Shown: piece after piece, positions 18,774-27,358 of the stretch
Numbering within the stretch: position 1 is the first letter of the stretch
Layout of the letters: every line of letters starts with the position of its first letter
Assembly (NCBI GenBank): GCA_024762835.1
Contig: JANTGP010000009.1
Coordinates: 1-36,689, forward strand
Reading direction: 5' to 3'
DNA: 36,689 nt
From: Bacteroidota bacterium
GTDB lineage: Bacteria > Bacteroidota > Bacteroidia > Bacteroidales > M50B96
The notes under the pieces: model-generated
Told to the model about the DNA's origin: nothing
Database searches by the model: none
What the model saw: only the letters and a program-made list of their open reading frames with translations
Program-made: the position numbers and the translations under genes

Positions 18774-19108
18774 TTTTCAATTTATAATTTCTCCTAATAT
18801 CCGGGCTTTCACAAGGTCCGGATATTTTTTTATACAAGTTTTTTGCTCTTCACTCTTAATTCAGCATTCAATTTTCTATTTTTGAAAACAATTAAAAATA
18901 CATTGAGATATTTTTAAACAGCAAATCCAGATTAAAACCGGTATAGTGTTTTGTGATAAGAACATAAAGAATTAAGCTATAAGGGTTTTACTAATTATGC
19001 GAAATATCTGCTGATTGTTTTTAATTAAGTCTTATATATATTGGGCTTAAAGCCCTGAATGGGATAATTTTATAACTCACAAATGATTTTTAAAGCTAAA
19101 TCGGTAAT
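18774..19108 (+). other. 335-base gap between the thioredoxin-like gene and the receiver/PEP-synthase-like gene
   Basis: Contains the terminator at 18796-18831, a TATTTTTG -7 box at 18877-18884 that would give a leader of over 200 bases for the 19109 gene, and a small perfect palindrome GGGCTTAAAGCCC at 19043-19055. No open frame with coding character was seen. The long leader plus palindrome could hold a regulatory element, but I see no known riboswitch pattern. Confidence 0.4.
18796..18831 (+). terminator. Rho-independent terminator
   Basis: AATATCCGG (18796-18804) pairs with CCGGATATT (18818-18826). The stem runs straight into a run of seven T. It lies 23 bases after the stop of the thioredoxin-like gene. 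Confidence 0.85.
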
Positions 19109-22084
19109 ATGGATAATATACAAATAGATAAAAAGCACCCCAGCAAATATTATTTTGCAGAAACATCATTTAACCAATTGATGAAGAATCGAATAAATCA
19201 GGTGTTATTGGTTTGTAGCACATACGATGCTTTTACAATTGAAGAAGACGGCCGGATCGATGAGCAGATTTTCATGGAATATGTTTCGCTAAATCTTCGG
19301 TATCCACCTCACTTCATTCATGTTGCATCAGCAAAGTCCGCATTTGAGATTATTAAGGAAGAGCAAATAGACCTTGTAATAACCATGCTTAGCATACCCG
19401 ATATGGATAGCATTGAGTTTGCTGCAATTCTTAAAAAGAAACATCCCTCAATCCCAATAGTGTTGTTAACAGCATTCTCTCGTGAAGTAACATTGCGATT
19501 ACAGAAATATGACCATAATTTTATTGATTATGTATTCTCGTGGATGGGAAATGCCGATATTTTATTAGCTATTATAAAGCTAATAGAAGATAAAATGAAT
19601 GTTGAGCATGACGTATTTGATGTTGGTGTCCAAACAATTATTCTGGTTGAGGACTCAATAAAATTCTACTCAAGCTATTTGCCAAATATTTATAAGATAA
19701 TATTTAAGCAATCGAAAATGTTTATGCGTGAAGGTCTTAATGAGCATAAGCAAATGTTAAGGATGAGAGGACGACCAAAGATACTTCTTGCAACAAACTA
19801 CGAAGAGGCAATTGAACTCTACGAGAAATTCAAATCTAATCTTTTAGGTGTAATCTCAGATATCTCATATTACAGAAATGAAAAAAGAGATAAGAAAGCC
19901 GGTTTTAGATTATGCAAGAAAATAAAGGAAGATAATCCGTATATGCCTTTGTTGCTGCAATCTACCGACATGAATAACAGAAAAGAAGCTAAGAAATTAA
20001 GAGTAGGGTTTATCCATAAACTTTCAAAAACCTTACCTCTTGAGCTTAGAGATTTTATTACCGAATATTTTGCATTTGGTGATTTTAAATTTATTGACCC
20101 CAAAAGCTCAAAAGTACTTTTTAGGGTTTCGGATATGAAATCATTGCAAGCTGTGATTTATAAAATACCCGACGATTCTCTTATGTATCATTTTGAAAGA
20201 AATCACTTCTCAAAATGGCTGAATGCACGAGCCCTTTTCCCTATTGCAGAAGTATTCAAATACCTGCAAACTTCCGACTTCAGCAACCTTGATCAAATTA
20301 GAAGATTCCTTTTTGAAACAATCTCTAACTTTAGAACAAATAAAGGAAGGGGAATAATCTCAAAGTTTTATCACGAACGCTATGACGAATATCAAATTTT
20401 TTCGAGAATAGGCGAAGGACAACTTGGTGGCAAAGCAAGAGGTTTGGCATTTGTCGACTCGCTAATTAAGAGAAACTGGCTGCTTGACAAATATGATGAT
20501 ATTCATATTACAATTCCGCGTACAGTTGTGCTAAGCACTGATGTATTTGATGAATTTATGGAAGAAAATGATTTATACGGAATTGCTTTGTCAGACATAT
20601 CCGATGAGGAAATTTTAAGCCATTTTCTAAAAGCAAGATTAAATTCTCAATTGCATAAAGACTTTTTCTCGTTTATCCGTATTGTAGACGGGCCAATTGC
20701 CATCAGATCCTCAAGTCTACTTGAAGATTCACACTATCAACCCTTTGCGGGAATTTATTCCACGTATATGATTCCGGTTGATAAATCGAGTGAATATTTA
20801 ATGTTGGAAATGCTAACCGATGCAATAAAATCTGTTTACGCTTCGGTTTTTTATAAAGACAGTAAAGCCTATATGAATGCTACTTCAAATGTTATTTCAG
20901 AAGAAAAAATGGCAATCGTTCTTCAACAAGTATGCGGAAAGCAATATGACAATTATTTTTATCCGGTAATTTCAGGTGTAGCACGATCTGTAAATTTTTA
21001 TCCTATTGAACCCGAAAAGGCAGAAGATGGAATTGTTAATCTTGCCTTTGGATTGGGTAAGCATGTAGTTGAAGGTGATACAACTTTGCGGTTTTCACCT
21101 AAATATCCTAAAAAGATTCTTCAACTCTCAACACCCGATATGGCATTAAGAGAATCTCAAAAAAAATTCTATGCTCTCGATATCTGCAATAATAGCTTTG
21201 TTCCATCAACAGATGACGGGATAAATTTGAAGCATCTCAGAATAAAAGAAGCAGAGAAACACAATAGCCTAAAATATGTTGCTTCAACATACGATTACCA
21301 AAATAATATTATTCGTGACGGGATTAATTACGAAGGCAAAAAGATAATAACTTTTGCCAATATACTTAAATATAACAGTTTCCCTCTTGCCGAGATTCTT
21401 TCTGATTTGCTTGAAATAGGTCAACGCGAAATGAATAATCCCGTTGAAATTGAATTTGCTGTTCATCTCGATGTTCCAACAGGAAAACCAAAGATTTTTA
21501 ATGTGCTTCAAATACGACCAATAGTTGATAATCAGGAAAGCATTAAAGATAATTTGAAGGATATAGACACGAAGGACACAATAATATATTCAAACTCAGC
21601 TTTGGGCAATGGAATAATCAACGATGTGTATGACTTTGTATATGTAAAACCCGAAAGTTTCGATGCCTCACGTACAAACGAGATTGCAAATATTATTGGA
21701 GATATAAACAGCAGGTTTATTGAAAATGACAAGAATTATATTTTAATTGCACCTGGCAGGTGGGGCTCAAGCGACCCATGGTTGGGTATTCCTGTTAACT
21801 GGTCGCAAATATCGGCAGTTAGAGTCCTAATAGAATCAGGCTTAAACAATTACAGAATTGACCCAAGTCAAGGCACACACTTTTTTCAAAACCTGACATC
21901 ATTTGGTGTAGGCTTTTTTACAATTAATCCATATATGGATGATGGTTTTTATGACTTGGAATATTTGAATAAGCAAGAAGCTGTTTACGAAGATGAGTTT
22001 GTAAGACATATTAAGTTCGAGAAACCATTGGTGATTAAAATTGACGGAAAAAAGAATATAGGTGTTGTAATGAAAAGCAAATAA
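19109..22084 (+). CDS. Two receiver-like domains fused to a PEP/pyruvate-binding (PPDK N-terminal) domain
   Basis: 991-aa cytoplasmic protein of unknown function. Residues about 30-150 form a receiver-like domain that is degenerate: the phospho-acceptor Asp of the DLVITD pattern is Met93 and the N-terminal acidic pair is missing. Residues about 172-330 form a second receiver, with an acidic LVEDS start, an insertion, Asp251 in GVISDIS, LLLQST and a Lys in FIHKLSK, so it may be phosphorylated. From about 430, GEGQLGGKARGLAFVDSLI and later GPIAIRSSSLLEDSHYQPFAGIYSTY (about 530) mark the ATP-grasp nucleotide-binding domain of PEP synthase/PPDK. The phospho-His swivelling domain and the PEP barrel are absent. 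The C-terminal region has APGRWGSSDPWLGIPVNW (about 880). A SUI1-family gene follows after 3 bases. Confidence 0.85.
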   Translation: MDNIQIDKKHPSKYYFAETSFNQLMKNRINQVLLVCSTYDAFTIEEDGRIDEQIFMEYVSLNLRYPPHFIHVASAKSAFEIIKEEQIDLVITMLSIPDMDSIEFAAILKKKHPSIPIVLLTAFSREVTLRLQKYDHNFIDYVFSWMGNADILLAIIKLIEDKMNVEHDVFDVGVQTIILVEDSIKFYSSYLPNIYKIIFKQSKMFMREGLNEHKQMLRMRGRPKILLATNYEEAIELYEKFKSNLLGVISDISYYRNEKRDKKAGFRLCKKIKEDNPYMPLLLQSTDMNNRKEAKKLRVGFIHKLSKTLPLELRDFITEYFAFGDFKFIDPKSSKVLFRVSDMKSLQAVIYKIPDDSLMYHFERNHFSKWLNARALFPIAEVFKYLQTSDFSNLDQIRRFLFETISNFRTNKGRGIISKFYHERYDEYQIFSRIGEGQLGGKARGLAFVDSLIKRNWLLDKYDDIHITIPRTVVLSTDVFDEFMEENDLYGIALSDISDEEILSHFLKARLNSQLHKDFFSFIRIVDGPIAIRSSSLLEDSHYQPFAGIYSTYMIPVDKSSEYLMLEMLTDAIKSVYASVFYKDSKAYMNATSNVISEEKMAIVLQQVCGKQYDNYFYPVISGVARSVNFYPIEPEKAEDGIVNLAFGLGKHVVEGDTTLRFSPKYPKKILQLSTPDMALRESQKKFYALDICNNSFVPSTDDGINLKHLRIKEAEKHNSLKYVASTYDYQNNIIRDGINYEGKKIITFANILKYNSFPLAEILSDLLEIGQREMNNPVEIEFAVHLDVPTGKPKIFNVLQIRPIVDNQESIKDNLKDIDTKDTIIYSNSALGNGIINDVYDFVYVKPESFDASRTNEIANIIGDINSRFIENDKNYILIAPGRWGSSDPWLGIPVNWSQISAVRVLIESGLNNYRIDPSQGTHFFQNLTSFGVGFFTINPYMDDGFYDLEYLNKQEAVYEDEFVRHIKFEKPLVIKIDGKKNIGVVMKSK

Positions 22085-22087
22085 GAT

Positions 22088-22432
22088 ATGGCAAAAAAGA
22101 ATAAGAAAATAAAAGGTGTGGTTTATTCAACAAACCCTGATTATAATTACGATTTTGACGAAGAACAGGCTGAAGTAACATTAGCACCACAACAACAAAA
22201 CTTAAAAGTTTTATTAGACCGTAAACAACGTAAAGGAAAATCAGTAACTCTCATTAGTGGTTTTACCGGTTCGTCTGAAGATTTAAAAGACTTAGGAAAA
22301 ATACTAAAAACAAAATGCGGTGTTGGCGGCTCGGTAAAGAATAGCGAGATACTTATTCAGGGTGATTTTCGAGATAAGATAATTGAAATCCTGGGTGCTA
22401 TGGGATATAAAGTTAAAAAAGGTGGCGGCTAA
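22088..22432 (+). CDS. SUI1/YciH-family translation factor-like protein
   Basis: 114-aa protein. Residues about 40-112 form the SUI1 fold: [58 protein letters not shown], with the family's CGVGG(S/T)VK turn and the Q-G-D strand. Bacterial YciH homologues resemble eukaryotic eIF1 and may affect initiation fidelity, but their role is not settled. It starts 3 bases after the 991-aa gene, so the two are very likely co-transcribed and translationally coupled. Confidence 0.9.
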   Translation: MAKKNKKIKGVVYSTNPDYNYDFDEEQAEVTLAPQQQNLKVLLDRKQRKGKSVTLISGFTGSSEDLKDLGKILKTKCGVGGSVKNSEILIQGDFRDKIIEILGAMGYKVKKGGG

Positions 22433-22445
22433 AATTAATTTTTAA

Positions 22446-22453
22446 TATTTTTG
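22446..22453 (+). promoter_or_regulatory. -7 box upstream of the 22568 gene
   Basis: TATTTTTG matches TAnnTTTG. It starts 14 bases after the SUI1 stop codon and would give a leader of about 107 bases before the ATG at 22568. Confidence 0.4.
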
Positions 22454-22567
22454 TTAGAAGAAATGTTTTATTCTATAAACCATAGCACTAAATTAATGAA
22501 AACATGGCCTAAAACTATTTCTTACAATAAATAAGCAAATAAAATGTTATTTTAATAAACTAATATC

Positions 22568-23272
22568 ATGAAAAATAAATCAATCTTAATCTTATCTTTA
22601 TTTATTTTACTACCCTTTATGCTTTTATCGCAAAATAAAAGCAGAGGAGGTATTCATGGCTCGTATATTGGCAATTACAATCCATTTGTTTTACATGTAA
22701 GCGAAAATATAGGCTCAACAAATCTTAGCTATGTATTAAGTTCACCTGATATTTTTCCCACTCCCGAGCAGTCGTTAAAAGCTTATCAATTTGGTTTTCT
22801 TAATGCAAAAAAGGATTGGCACGATTTCCGTTTTTCGTTTATTTATATGCCGGAAACCACTAAAAGCTATTCGAAAATTAAATATGCAAACGGCAACTGG
22901 CTCGATCTTGCAGGTACCGAAATAGTAAGCAAGAACATGGAACTATATCAAATGAATATGAGCCATATTTATAAACTGAATTTAATGTTACATCGTATTT
23001 ATTTATTAGCTGGTTTCGGAGGTGGCGGCGGTGTTATCAGATGGCCCTCATATAACAGCGAAGGAAGTGATTTGTATTTCTTAACATACTATGCATATCC
23101 AATTGCCGGAATTGAAATAAAACTATTGAAAAGGCTGGCTTTAACAGGTGAATATCATTATCAATACGGCGAAACAAATACACAAACTGTTTCGGTTACA
23201 GGTGGTAAAACTATTTATAATTATGAAATCGAAGGTCATGAACTTTCTGTAGGCGTAAATATTTATTTTTAA
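22568..23272 (+). CDS. Exported beta-barrel-like protein of unknown function
   Basis: 234-aa protein with a signal peptide (residues 1-21, ending MLLSQ). The mature part shows alternating amphipathic strands (HDFRFSFIYMPETTKSY, LMLHRIYLLAGFGGGGGVIRW, RLALTGEYHYQYG) and ends in HELSVGVNIYF, with a terminal Phe as in many outer-membrane barrels. Residues 175-182 contain a run of five Gly. I do not recognise a named family. It converges on the glycosyltransferase gene with a 4-base overlap of stop codons. Confidence 0.7.
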   Translation: MKNKSILILSLFILLPFMLLSQNKSRGGIHGSYIGNYNPFVLHVSENIGSTNLSYVLSSPDIFPTPEQSLKAYQFGFLNAKKDWHDFRFSFIYMPETTKSYSKIKYANGNWLDLAGTEIVSKNMELYQMNMSHIYKLNLMLHRIYLLAGFGGGGGVIRWPSYNSEGSDLYFLTYYAYPIAGIEIKLLKRLALTGEYHYQYGETNTQTVSVTGGKTIYNYEIEGHELSVGVNIYF

Positions 23273-25239
23273 TCAGATACTTGTTCTCTGCCCAGATTCT
23301 TTATTCCCGAAAATATTACTGATAAATCATTAATCAGATTATAGTCTTTGCTGTAAATGAGATTCAACTTTTCTATCTGTTTATTTGTCAGGGTTTTATT
23401 ATAATGATTATCAAGCAGCGAAAGAACAGGTGTTTTTAGCTTCGGAAGGTGTTTTATTTCAATCTCTTTTGATGAGAAATAACCAACCCAAGTTTTAAAT
23501 CCAAACAACACTTTAAAAATATTCTTAAACAATCCTGCTTTGTCATTCTCAAAAAATACAAAGACAGGACTAGCGATTAAAATTAGTACACTTACGATAA
23601 TATCAAACAATCTCTTTTTACGCACATTTACCGCCTTTGAGATAGTGTTATTATCAAGCACATATAAATCACCGGCTGTTTCTATCGAATTACTACCAAT
23701 AACCGAAAAACTTTCAGGAGGAGCTATCTTATATTCAACACTACTTCCCGACAGTTGATGCATATTTCGTATTATCTGCCCCGAAGAAATATCTTTAGAT
23801 GAAAAAACGAGCTCATCAATATTATTAATCACAACAATATCGTAAAGCTGAGAGATATGTCCAAGGCAATTACTATAATCACCTATTTCGTTCGGACTTA
23901 CAAAACCAACAATATTTGTATCAAAAGAAAGCTGATTTAATAGTGTTGATATTCTTGAATACTCTTTAGGACTTCCAACAATAACAATCTTTTTTCGCTG
24001 TCCGAGATTTAATTTAAATTTAATAAAGGGTAGAAAATGAAATATTAAACGGTAAATGATAAGAGAAAATAGCGACCATACAAAACCAAAAAGAATTAAA
24101 GCTCTTGAAAACCTCAGATTTTCATTTAATAAGCTATAAATCACAAGTATTATTATTGTACCTATGCTTAGCCCTTTAATTATGCTTTTTAGTTTAACAC
24201 CTTTCTCGTACGCACCTGAGAAATATAATGAAAGTAACCAAATAACAATATATGATGGAACAGCATACATTAAAAACTCATCGGGATAAGTGCTATCGCC
24301 AAATTTGTAATGCTCCCACAAGGCTTTAATAACAACAAAACCAAAGAAAATTATAAGTGCATCAATAAGAGGAAAAATGATTCTTTTTATAAATCTGTCC
24401 AAAATCGACAAAGCAGCTCTGAAATAAATAGAAATGTTGATTAACAAAGTAAATAAAGAAGCACGCTTTCCGCTAAAATGCTTATTTGCAAAAATTATCA
24501 TTGCATTATAAAACATCAGAACATAATTCAGACTTCCTTTTTTGGTGCTTTCACCCTTATAATGAATTATAGTTGTTCCTGGGAAATAATAATTCTTATA
24601 CCCACCTTTAATAATACGGTAAGATAAATCAATATCTTCGCCATACATAAAAAAACTCTCATCCAACATTCCAACTTTATCAATGGCTTCTTTGCGTAAA
24701 AGCATAAACGCACCGGACAAAATCTCTACTTCATTTATTTTATCTTTGTCGAGATGCCCTAAATGATATTTTGCAAAGCGTTTTGAATGGGGGAATATAC
24801 TTGATAAGCCAAACATTTTATAAAATGCAATTATTGGTGTAGGCAATGCCCGTTTCGATTCAGGCAGGAAATGCCCTTTACCGTCAATCATCTTCACACC
24901 TACTCCACCTGCATCAGGATGAGAATCGGCAAAAGCGAGTAGCTTTGTAAAGCTGTCTTCCTCAACAACAGTATCAGGATTAAGCAAAAGCACGTATTCC
25001 CCTTGTGCAATTTTAATTGCCTGATTATTTGCAACCGAGAAACCTGTATTCTTTTTGTTTTCAATTAAGCTTACCTCCGGAAACTTCTCACTTATCATTG
25101 CACAAGAGCCATCAAGCGAATTGTTATCAACAACAATAATCTCAGCTTCGATATGCCTGATTGCATTAATAACCGAATGCAGACATTGCTCGATAAAATA
25201 TTTTACATTGTAGTTTACTATTACAATACTTAGCTTCAT
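23269..25239 (-). CDS. GT2 glycosyltransferase fused to a membrane segment and a degenerate sugar-transferase-like module
   Basis: 656-aa protein. Residues 1-245 are a family 2 glycosyltransferase of the rhamnosyltransferase-like type: LSIVIVNYNVKYFIEQCL, EIIVVDNNSLDGS, GFSVANNQAIKIAQGEYVLLLNPDT (DxD-type site) and FFMYGEDIDLSYRI (about 200). Residues about 255-400 hold several membrane helices. About 415-510 resembles the Rossmann-like domain of WbaP-type polyprenyl-phosphate sugar transferases (KKIVIVGSPKEYSRI). About 540-565 looks like their entry helix (VRKKRLFDIIVSVLILI), and then only a short piece ending FGFKTWVGYF remains. The catalytic part of the sugar transferase appears to be missing. 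It probably acts in envelope glycan or glycolipid synthesis. Confidence 0.82.
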   Translation of the reverse strand: MKLSIVIVNYNVKYFIEQCLHSVINAIRHIEAEIIVVDNNSLDGSCAMISEKFPEVSLIENKKNTGFSVANNQAIKIAQGEYVLLLNPDTVVEEDSFTKLLAFADSHPDAGGVGVKMIDGKGHFLPESKRALPTPIIAFYKMFGLSSIFPHSKRFAKYHLGHLDKDKINEVEILSGAFMLLRKEAIDKVGMLDESFFMYGEDIDLSYRIIKGGYKNYYFPGTTIIHYKGESTKKGSLNYVLMFYNAMIIFANKHFSGKRASLFTLLINISIYFRAALSILDRFIKRIIFPLIDALIIFFGFVVIKALWEHYKFGDSTYPDEFLMYAVPSYIVIWLLSLYFSGAYEKGVKLKSIIKGLSIGTIIILVIYSLLNENLRFSRALILFGFVWSLFSLIIYRLIFHFLPFIKFKLNLGQRKKIVIVGSPKEYSRISTLLNQLSFDTNIVGFVSPNEIGDYSNCLGHISQLYDIVVINNIDELVFSSKDISSGQIIRNMHQLSGSSVEYKIAPPESFSVIGSNSIETAGDLYVLDNNTISKAVNVRKKRLFDIIVSVLILIASPVFVFFENDKAGLFKNIFKVLFGFKTWVGYFSSKEIEIKHLPKLKTPVLSLLDNHYNKTLTNKQIEKLNLIYSKDYNLINDLSVIFSGIKNLGREQVSD

Positions 25240-25246
25240 TATTGCA

Positions 25247-25254
25247 CAAAGTTA
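25247..25254 (-). promoter_or_regulatory. -7 box for the GT2 gene
   Basis: Reads TAACTTTG on the minus strand (TAnnTTTG). It ends 7 bases before the start codon at 25239, predicting a leader of nearly zero length. Confidence 0.45.
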
Positions 25255-25278
25255 TTCTATTTACACGGATATCAAGGA

Positions 25279-25905
25279 CTATTTACTAAATACATCCGAG
25301 AATTCCGACCTGTTAACTATAGACCTGCCCAGAGTAATCTCATCAGCATACTCAAGTTCATCGCCAATTGAAACACCTCTGGCAATGATAGATATTTTTA
25401 CCGGCAAATTATTAAGTTTACGATAAATATAAAAATTTGTTGTGTCACCCTCCATAGTGGTGCTTAGAGCAAAAATAATCTCATCTACTTTATCCTGCTT
25501 AACTTTCTCGAGGAGACTATTAATATTCAAATCGCTCGGGCCAATTCCATCCATAGGTGAGATGATACCTCCTAATACATGATATACGCCATTATACTGT
25601 CTTGTAGCCTCAATAGCCATTATATCCTTTATGTTCTCAACAATACAAATCGTGCGGTGGTCTCTATATGTGTCTGAACAAATAGAGCAAATATCGGTTT
25701 CTGAAATATTATGGCAAATTGTACAATGCTTTATTTCTTTCCTCAGTTTAATTATTGTATTACCAAATATTTCAACATCTTCTTCCTCTTGTCGAAGTAA
25801 ATGAAGCACAAGTCGTAAAGCTGTCTTTTTACCAATGCCGGGTAGTTTTGAAAACTCATTTACAGCATTTTCCAATAATTTAGAAGAATAATTACCAATA
25901 TCCAT
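25279..25905 (-). CDS. recR: RecR recombination mediator
   Basis: 208-aa protein that works with RecF/RecO to load RecA at gaps. Visible features: a helix-hairpin-helix [19 protein letters not shown] (about residues 18-36), a C4 zinc finger [16 protein letters not shown] (about 58-73), and the Toprim domain starting [38 protein letters not shown]. The frame opens upstream to a TTG at 25926, but the ATG at 25905 gives the normal length and lies after a -7 box. The GT2 gene is just downstream (39 bases) but has its own promoter candidate. Confidence 0.97.
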   Translation of the reverse strand: MDIGNYSSKLLENAVNEFSKLPGIGKKTALRLVLHLLRQEEEDVEIFGNTIIKLRKEIKHCTICHNISETDICSICSDTYRDHRTICIVENIKDIMAIEATRQYNGVYHVLGGIISPMDGIGPSDLNINSLLEKVKQDKVDEIIFALSTTMEGDTTNFYIYRKLNNLPVKISIIARGVSIGDELEYADEITLGRSIVNRSEFSDVFSK

Positions 25906-25923
25906 TTCGTGAAAGTTTACCTG

Positions 25924-25931
25924 CAAAAGTA
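25924..25931 (-). promoter_or_regulatory. -7 box for recR
   Basis: Reads TACTTTTG on the minus strand and matches TAnnTTTG, 18 bases upstream of the ATG at 25905. Its position overlaps the alternative TTG start, which argues for the ATG. Confidence 0.5.
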
Positions 25932-26334
25932 ATATATTTTATTATTTGTGCCTGATAAAACATTTTTCTTTCCGGCTAAAACCTGATAATTTAATACTTT
26001 ATGTTTTAGTTTAGCACTCGCAAAATACTATTCCGGTTTTTACCGTATAAATGACTAAAAATGTATAGTCCTGAAATAGCTTGACTGTATTTCAAATCCC
26101 CCTTGTATTCCCCCTTCCGACAACTGTACGGAATCTAAGGGGGACAGTACGAACGAGGATTTTTGAGGACCGAAATTTATTGTCCGCAAGATGATTATTA
26201 CTTAGTTGCTTAAAATGAAGCGTTCTGAAAAAGCTTAAGTGTTTTTACCGGACATTAGTGATATCGCTCTGAATGACAATGTAAATATTGAAATTGGGAT
26301 GTGGTATTCTTACATTCAGTCAACTTAGTTCTTT
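25927..26334. other. 408-base gap between recR and the Fic gene
   Basis: Holds the recR -7 box and the nested palindromic element at 26094-26163. I see no open frame with coding character and no RNA gene. Part of it may be a decayed repeat unit. Confidence 0.5.
26094..26163. repeat. Nested palindromic repeat element
   Basis: The outer arms AAATCC (about 26094-26099) and GGATTT (26157-26162) enclose CCCCCTT (26110-26116) and AAGGGGG (26137-26143), which in turn enclose TTCCG (26115-26119) and CGGAA (26129-26133). A second CCCCCTT copy sits at 26098-26104. The layered inverted repeats look like a miniature, non-coding repeat element; copy number elsewhere is unknown. Confidence 0.5.
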
Positions 26335-27120
26335 CTAAAATATTAAGTTGAAACCATTATCCTTAGACCTAAATTTTTCTATTTCAGCTTTATAAAACTT
26401 TATCTGCTGACGACAAACAAAATCTCTAAATATTGAAATATCCTTAAGTTCTTCGGTTTTATTTAATGCATCAATATACTCAGCTCTATCCTCAGTAAAG
26501 ATTTTAATTAAAGGTTCTTGATGATACATTTGGATGTAATTCATCATTAATCTTGATGCACGACCATTTCCGTCACCAAAGGGATGTATACTCACCAGAT
26601 TGTAATGTATATCAGCCGATAGTTTTAATATTTCATTACCGGAAACATTATCAAGTCTTTGGTTGACAGAGTTAATAAGATGAATCATTAAGTTTTCGAC
26701 TTTAGAAAAATCAGGAAAATATTTTTTATCTACATAGACTTGTGCTTTACGAAAATCACCCAATGATGAATCAAATGTACCTGACATTGTATTTATCAAT
26801 CCACCGGTATTTTTCATTACAAGTGCGGCAACTTGTTTTATTAGATCAATACTTATCTTTTGTTTCTGCTTAGCTTCTTCTTTAAGAAACAAAAATGCAA
26901 AATAATGATCCTTAACCATCAAATGGTCAATCAAGGGTTTCCCTTTTGCTGTAATATCATTCTCCAACAATAATTTAGTATCATTCTCAGATAATGAACA
27001 GCCTTCAATCTTGGTAGAATTATATACAATAGAAATCATTGAAAATTTTTCATAATCAATAGCTTCTGACAACTCCAGATCAATATATTCTTTCCTTAAT
27101 ATTTCTAATTCACTCCACAT
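26335..27120 (-). CDS. Fic-domain protein (predicted AMPylase, self-inhibited)
   Basis: 261-aa Fic-family protein, expected to transfer AMP (or a related group) from a nucleotide to a target hydroxyl. The active-site motif HPFGDGNGRASR is complete at about residues 176-187. An N-terminal inhibitory-helix motif of the (S/T)xxxE(G/N) type is present as STKIEG (residues 35-40), where Glu39 would block productive ATP binding, as in class II Fic proteins. No antitoxin-like small gene flanks it, consistent with self-inhibition. A -7 box lies directly upstream. The target cannot be deduced. Confidence 0.92.
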   Translation of the reverse strand: MWSELEILRKEYIDLELSEAIDYEKFSMISIVYNSTKIEGCSLSENDTKLLLENDITAKGKPLIDHLMVKDHYFAFLFLKEEAKQKQKISIDLIKQVAALVMKNTGGLINTMSGTFDSSLGDFRKAQVYVDKKYFPDFSKVENLMIHLINSVNQRLDNVSGNEILKLSADIHYNLVSIHPFGDGNGRASRLMMNYIQMYHQEPLIKIFTEDRAEYIDALNKTEELKDISIFRDFVCRQQIKFYKAEIEKFRSKDNGFNLIF

Positions 27121-27128
27121 AATGCTTA

Positions 27129-27136
27129 CAAAGATA
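27129..27136 (-). promoter_or_regulatory. -7 box for the Fic gene
   Basis: Reads TATCTTTG on the minus strand (TAnnTTTG) and ends 8 bases before the start codon at 27120, predicting a leaderless or nearly leaderless message. Confidence 0.45.
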
Positions 27137-27337
27137 ACTTATTTTTTTCATCGAAGCTTAGTTGGTTTATTCATATATGCATTTTATTTAACCATAGGCC
27201 TGCCAAAATCAACTGATTAACTTTTCCATATATCTTTATTGCTAAATTACAGGAGGGTTTCTTTAGGTTTTTGCATACATTAATAAACATTGATAAATAA
27301 AATATCCTGCCCCTAATTTTCTTTAATGGAAAATCAC

Positions 27338-27345
27338 TATCTTTG
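27338..27345 (+). promoter_or_regulatory. -7 box for the preQ1 riboswitch-queCDEF operon
   Basis: TATCTTTG matches TAnnTTTG. Transcription would start near 27352, just before the riboswitch stem at 27364, as expected if the aptamer is the first structure made. Confidence 0.6.
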
Positions 27346-27358
27346 CAGTCGCAAATTA

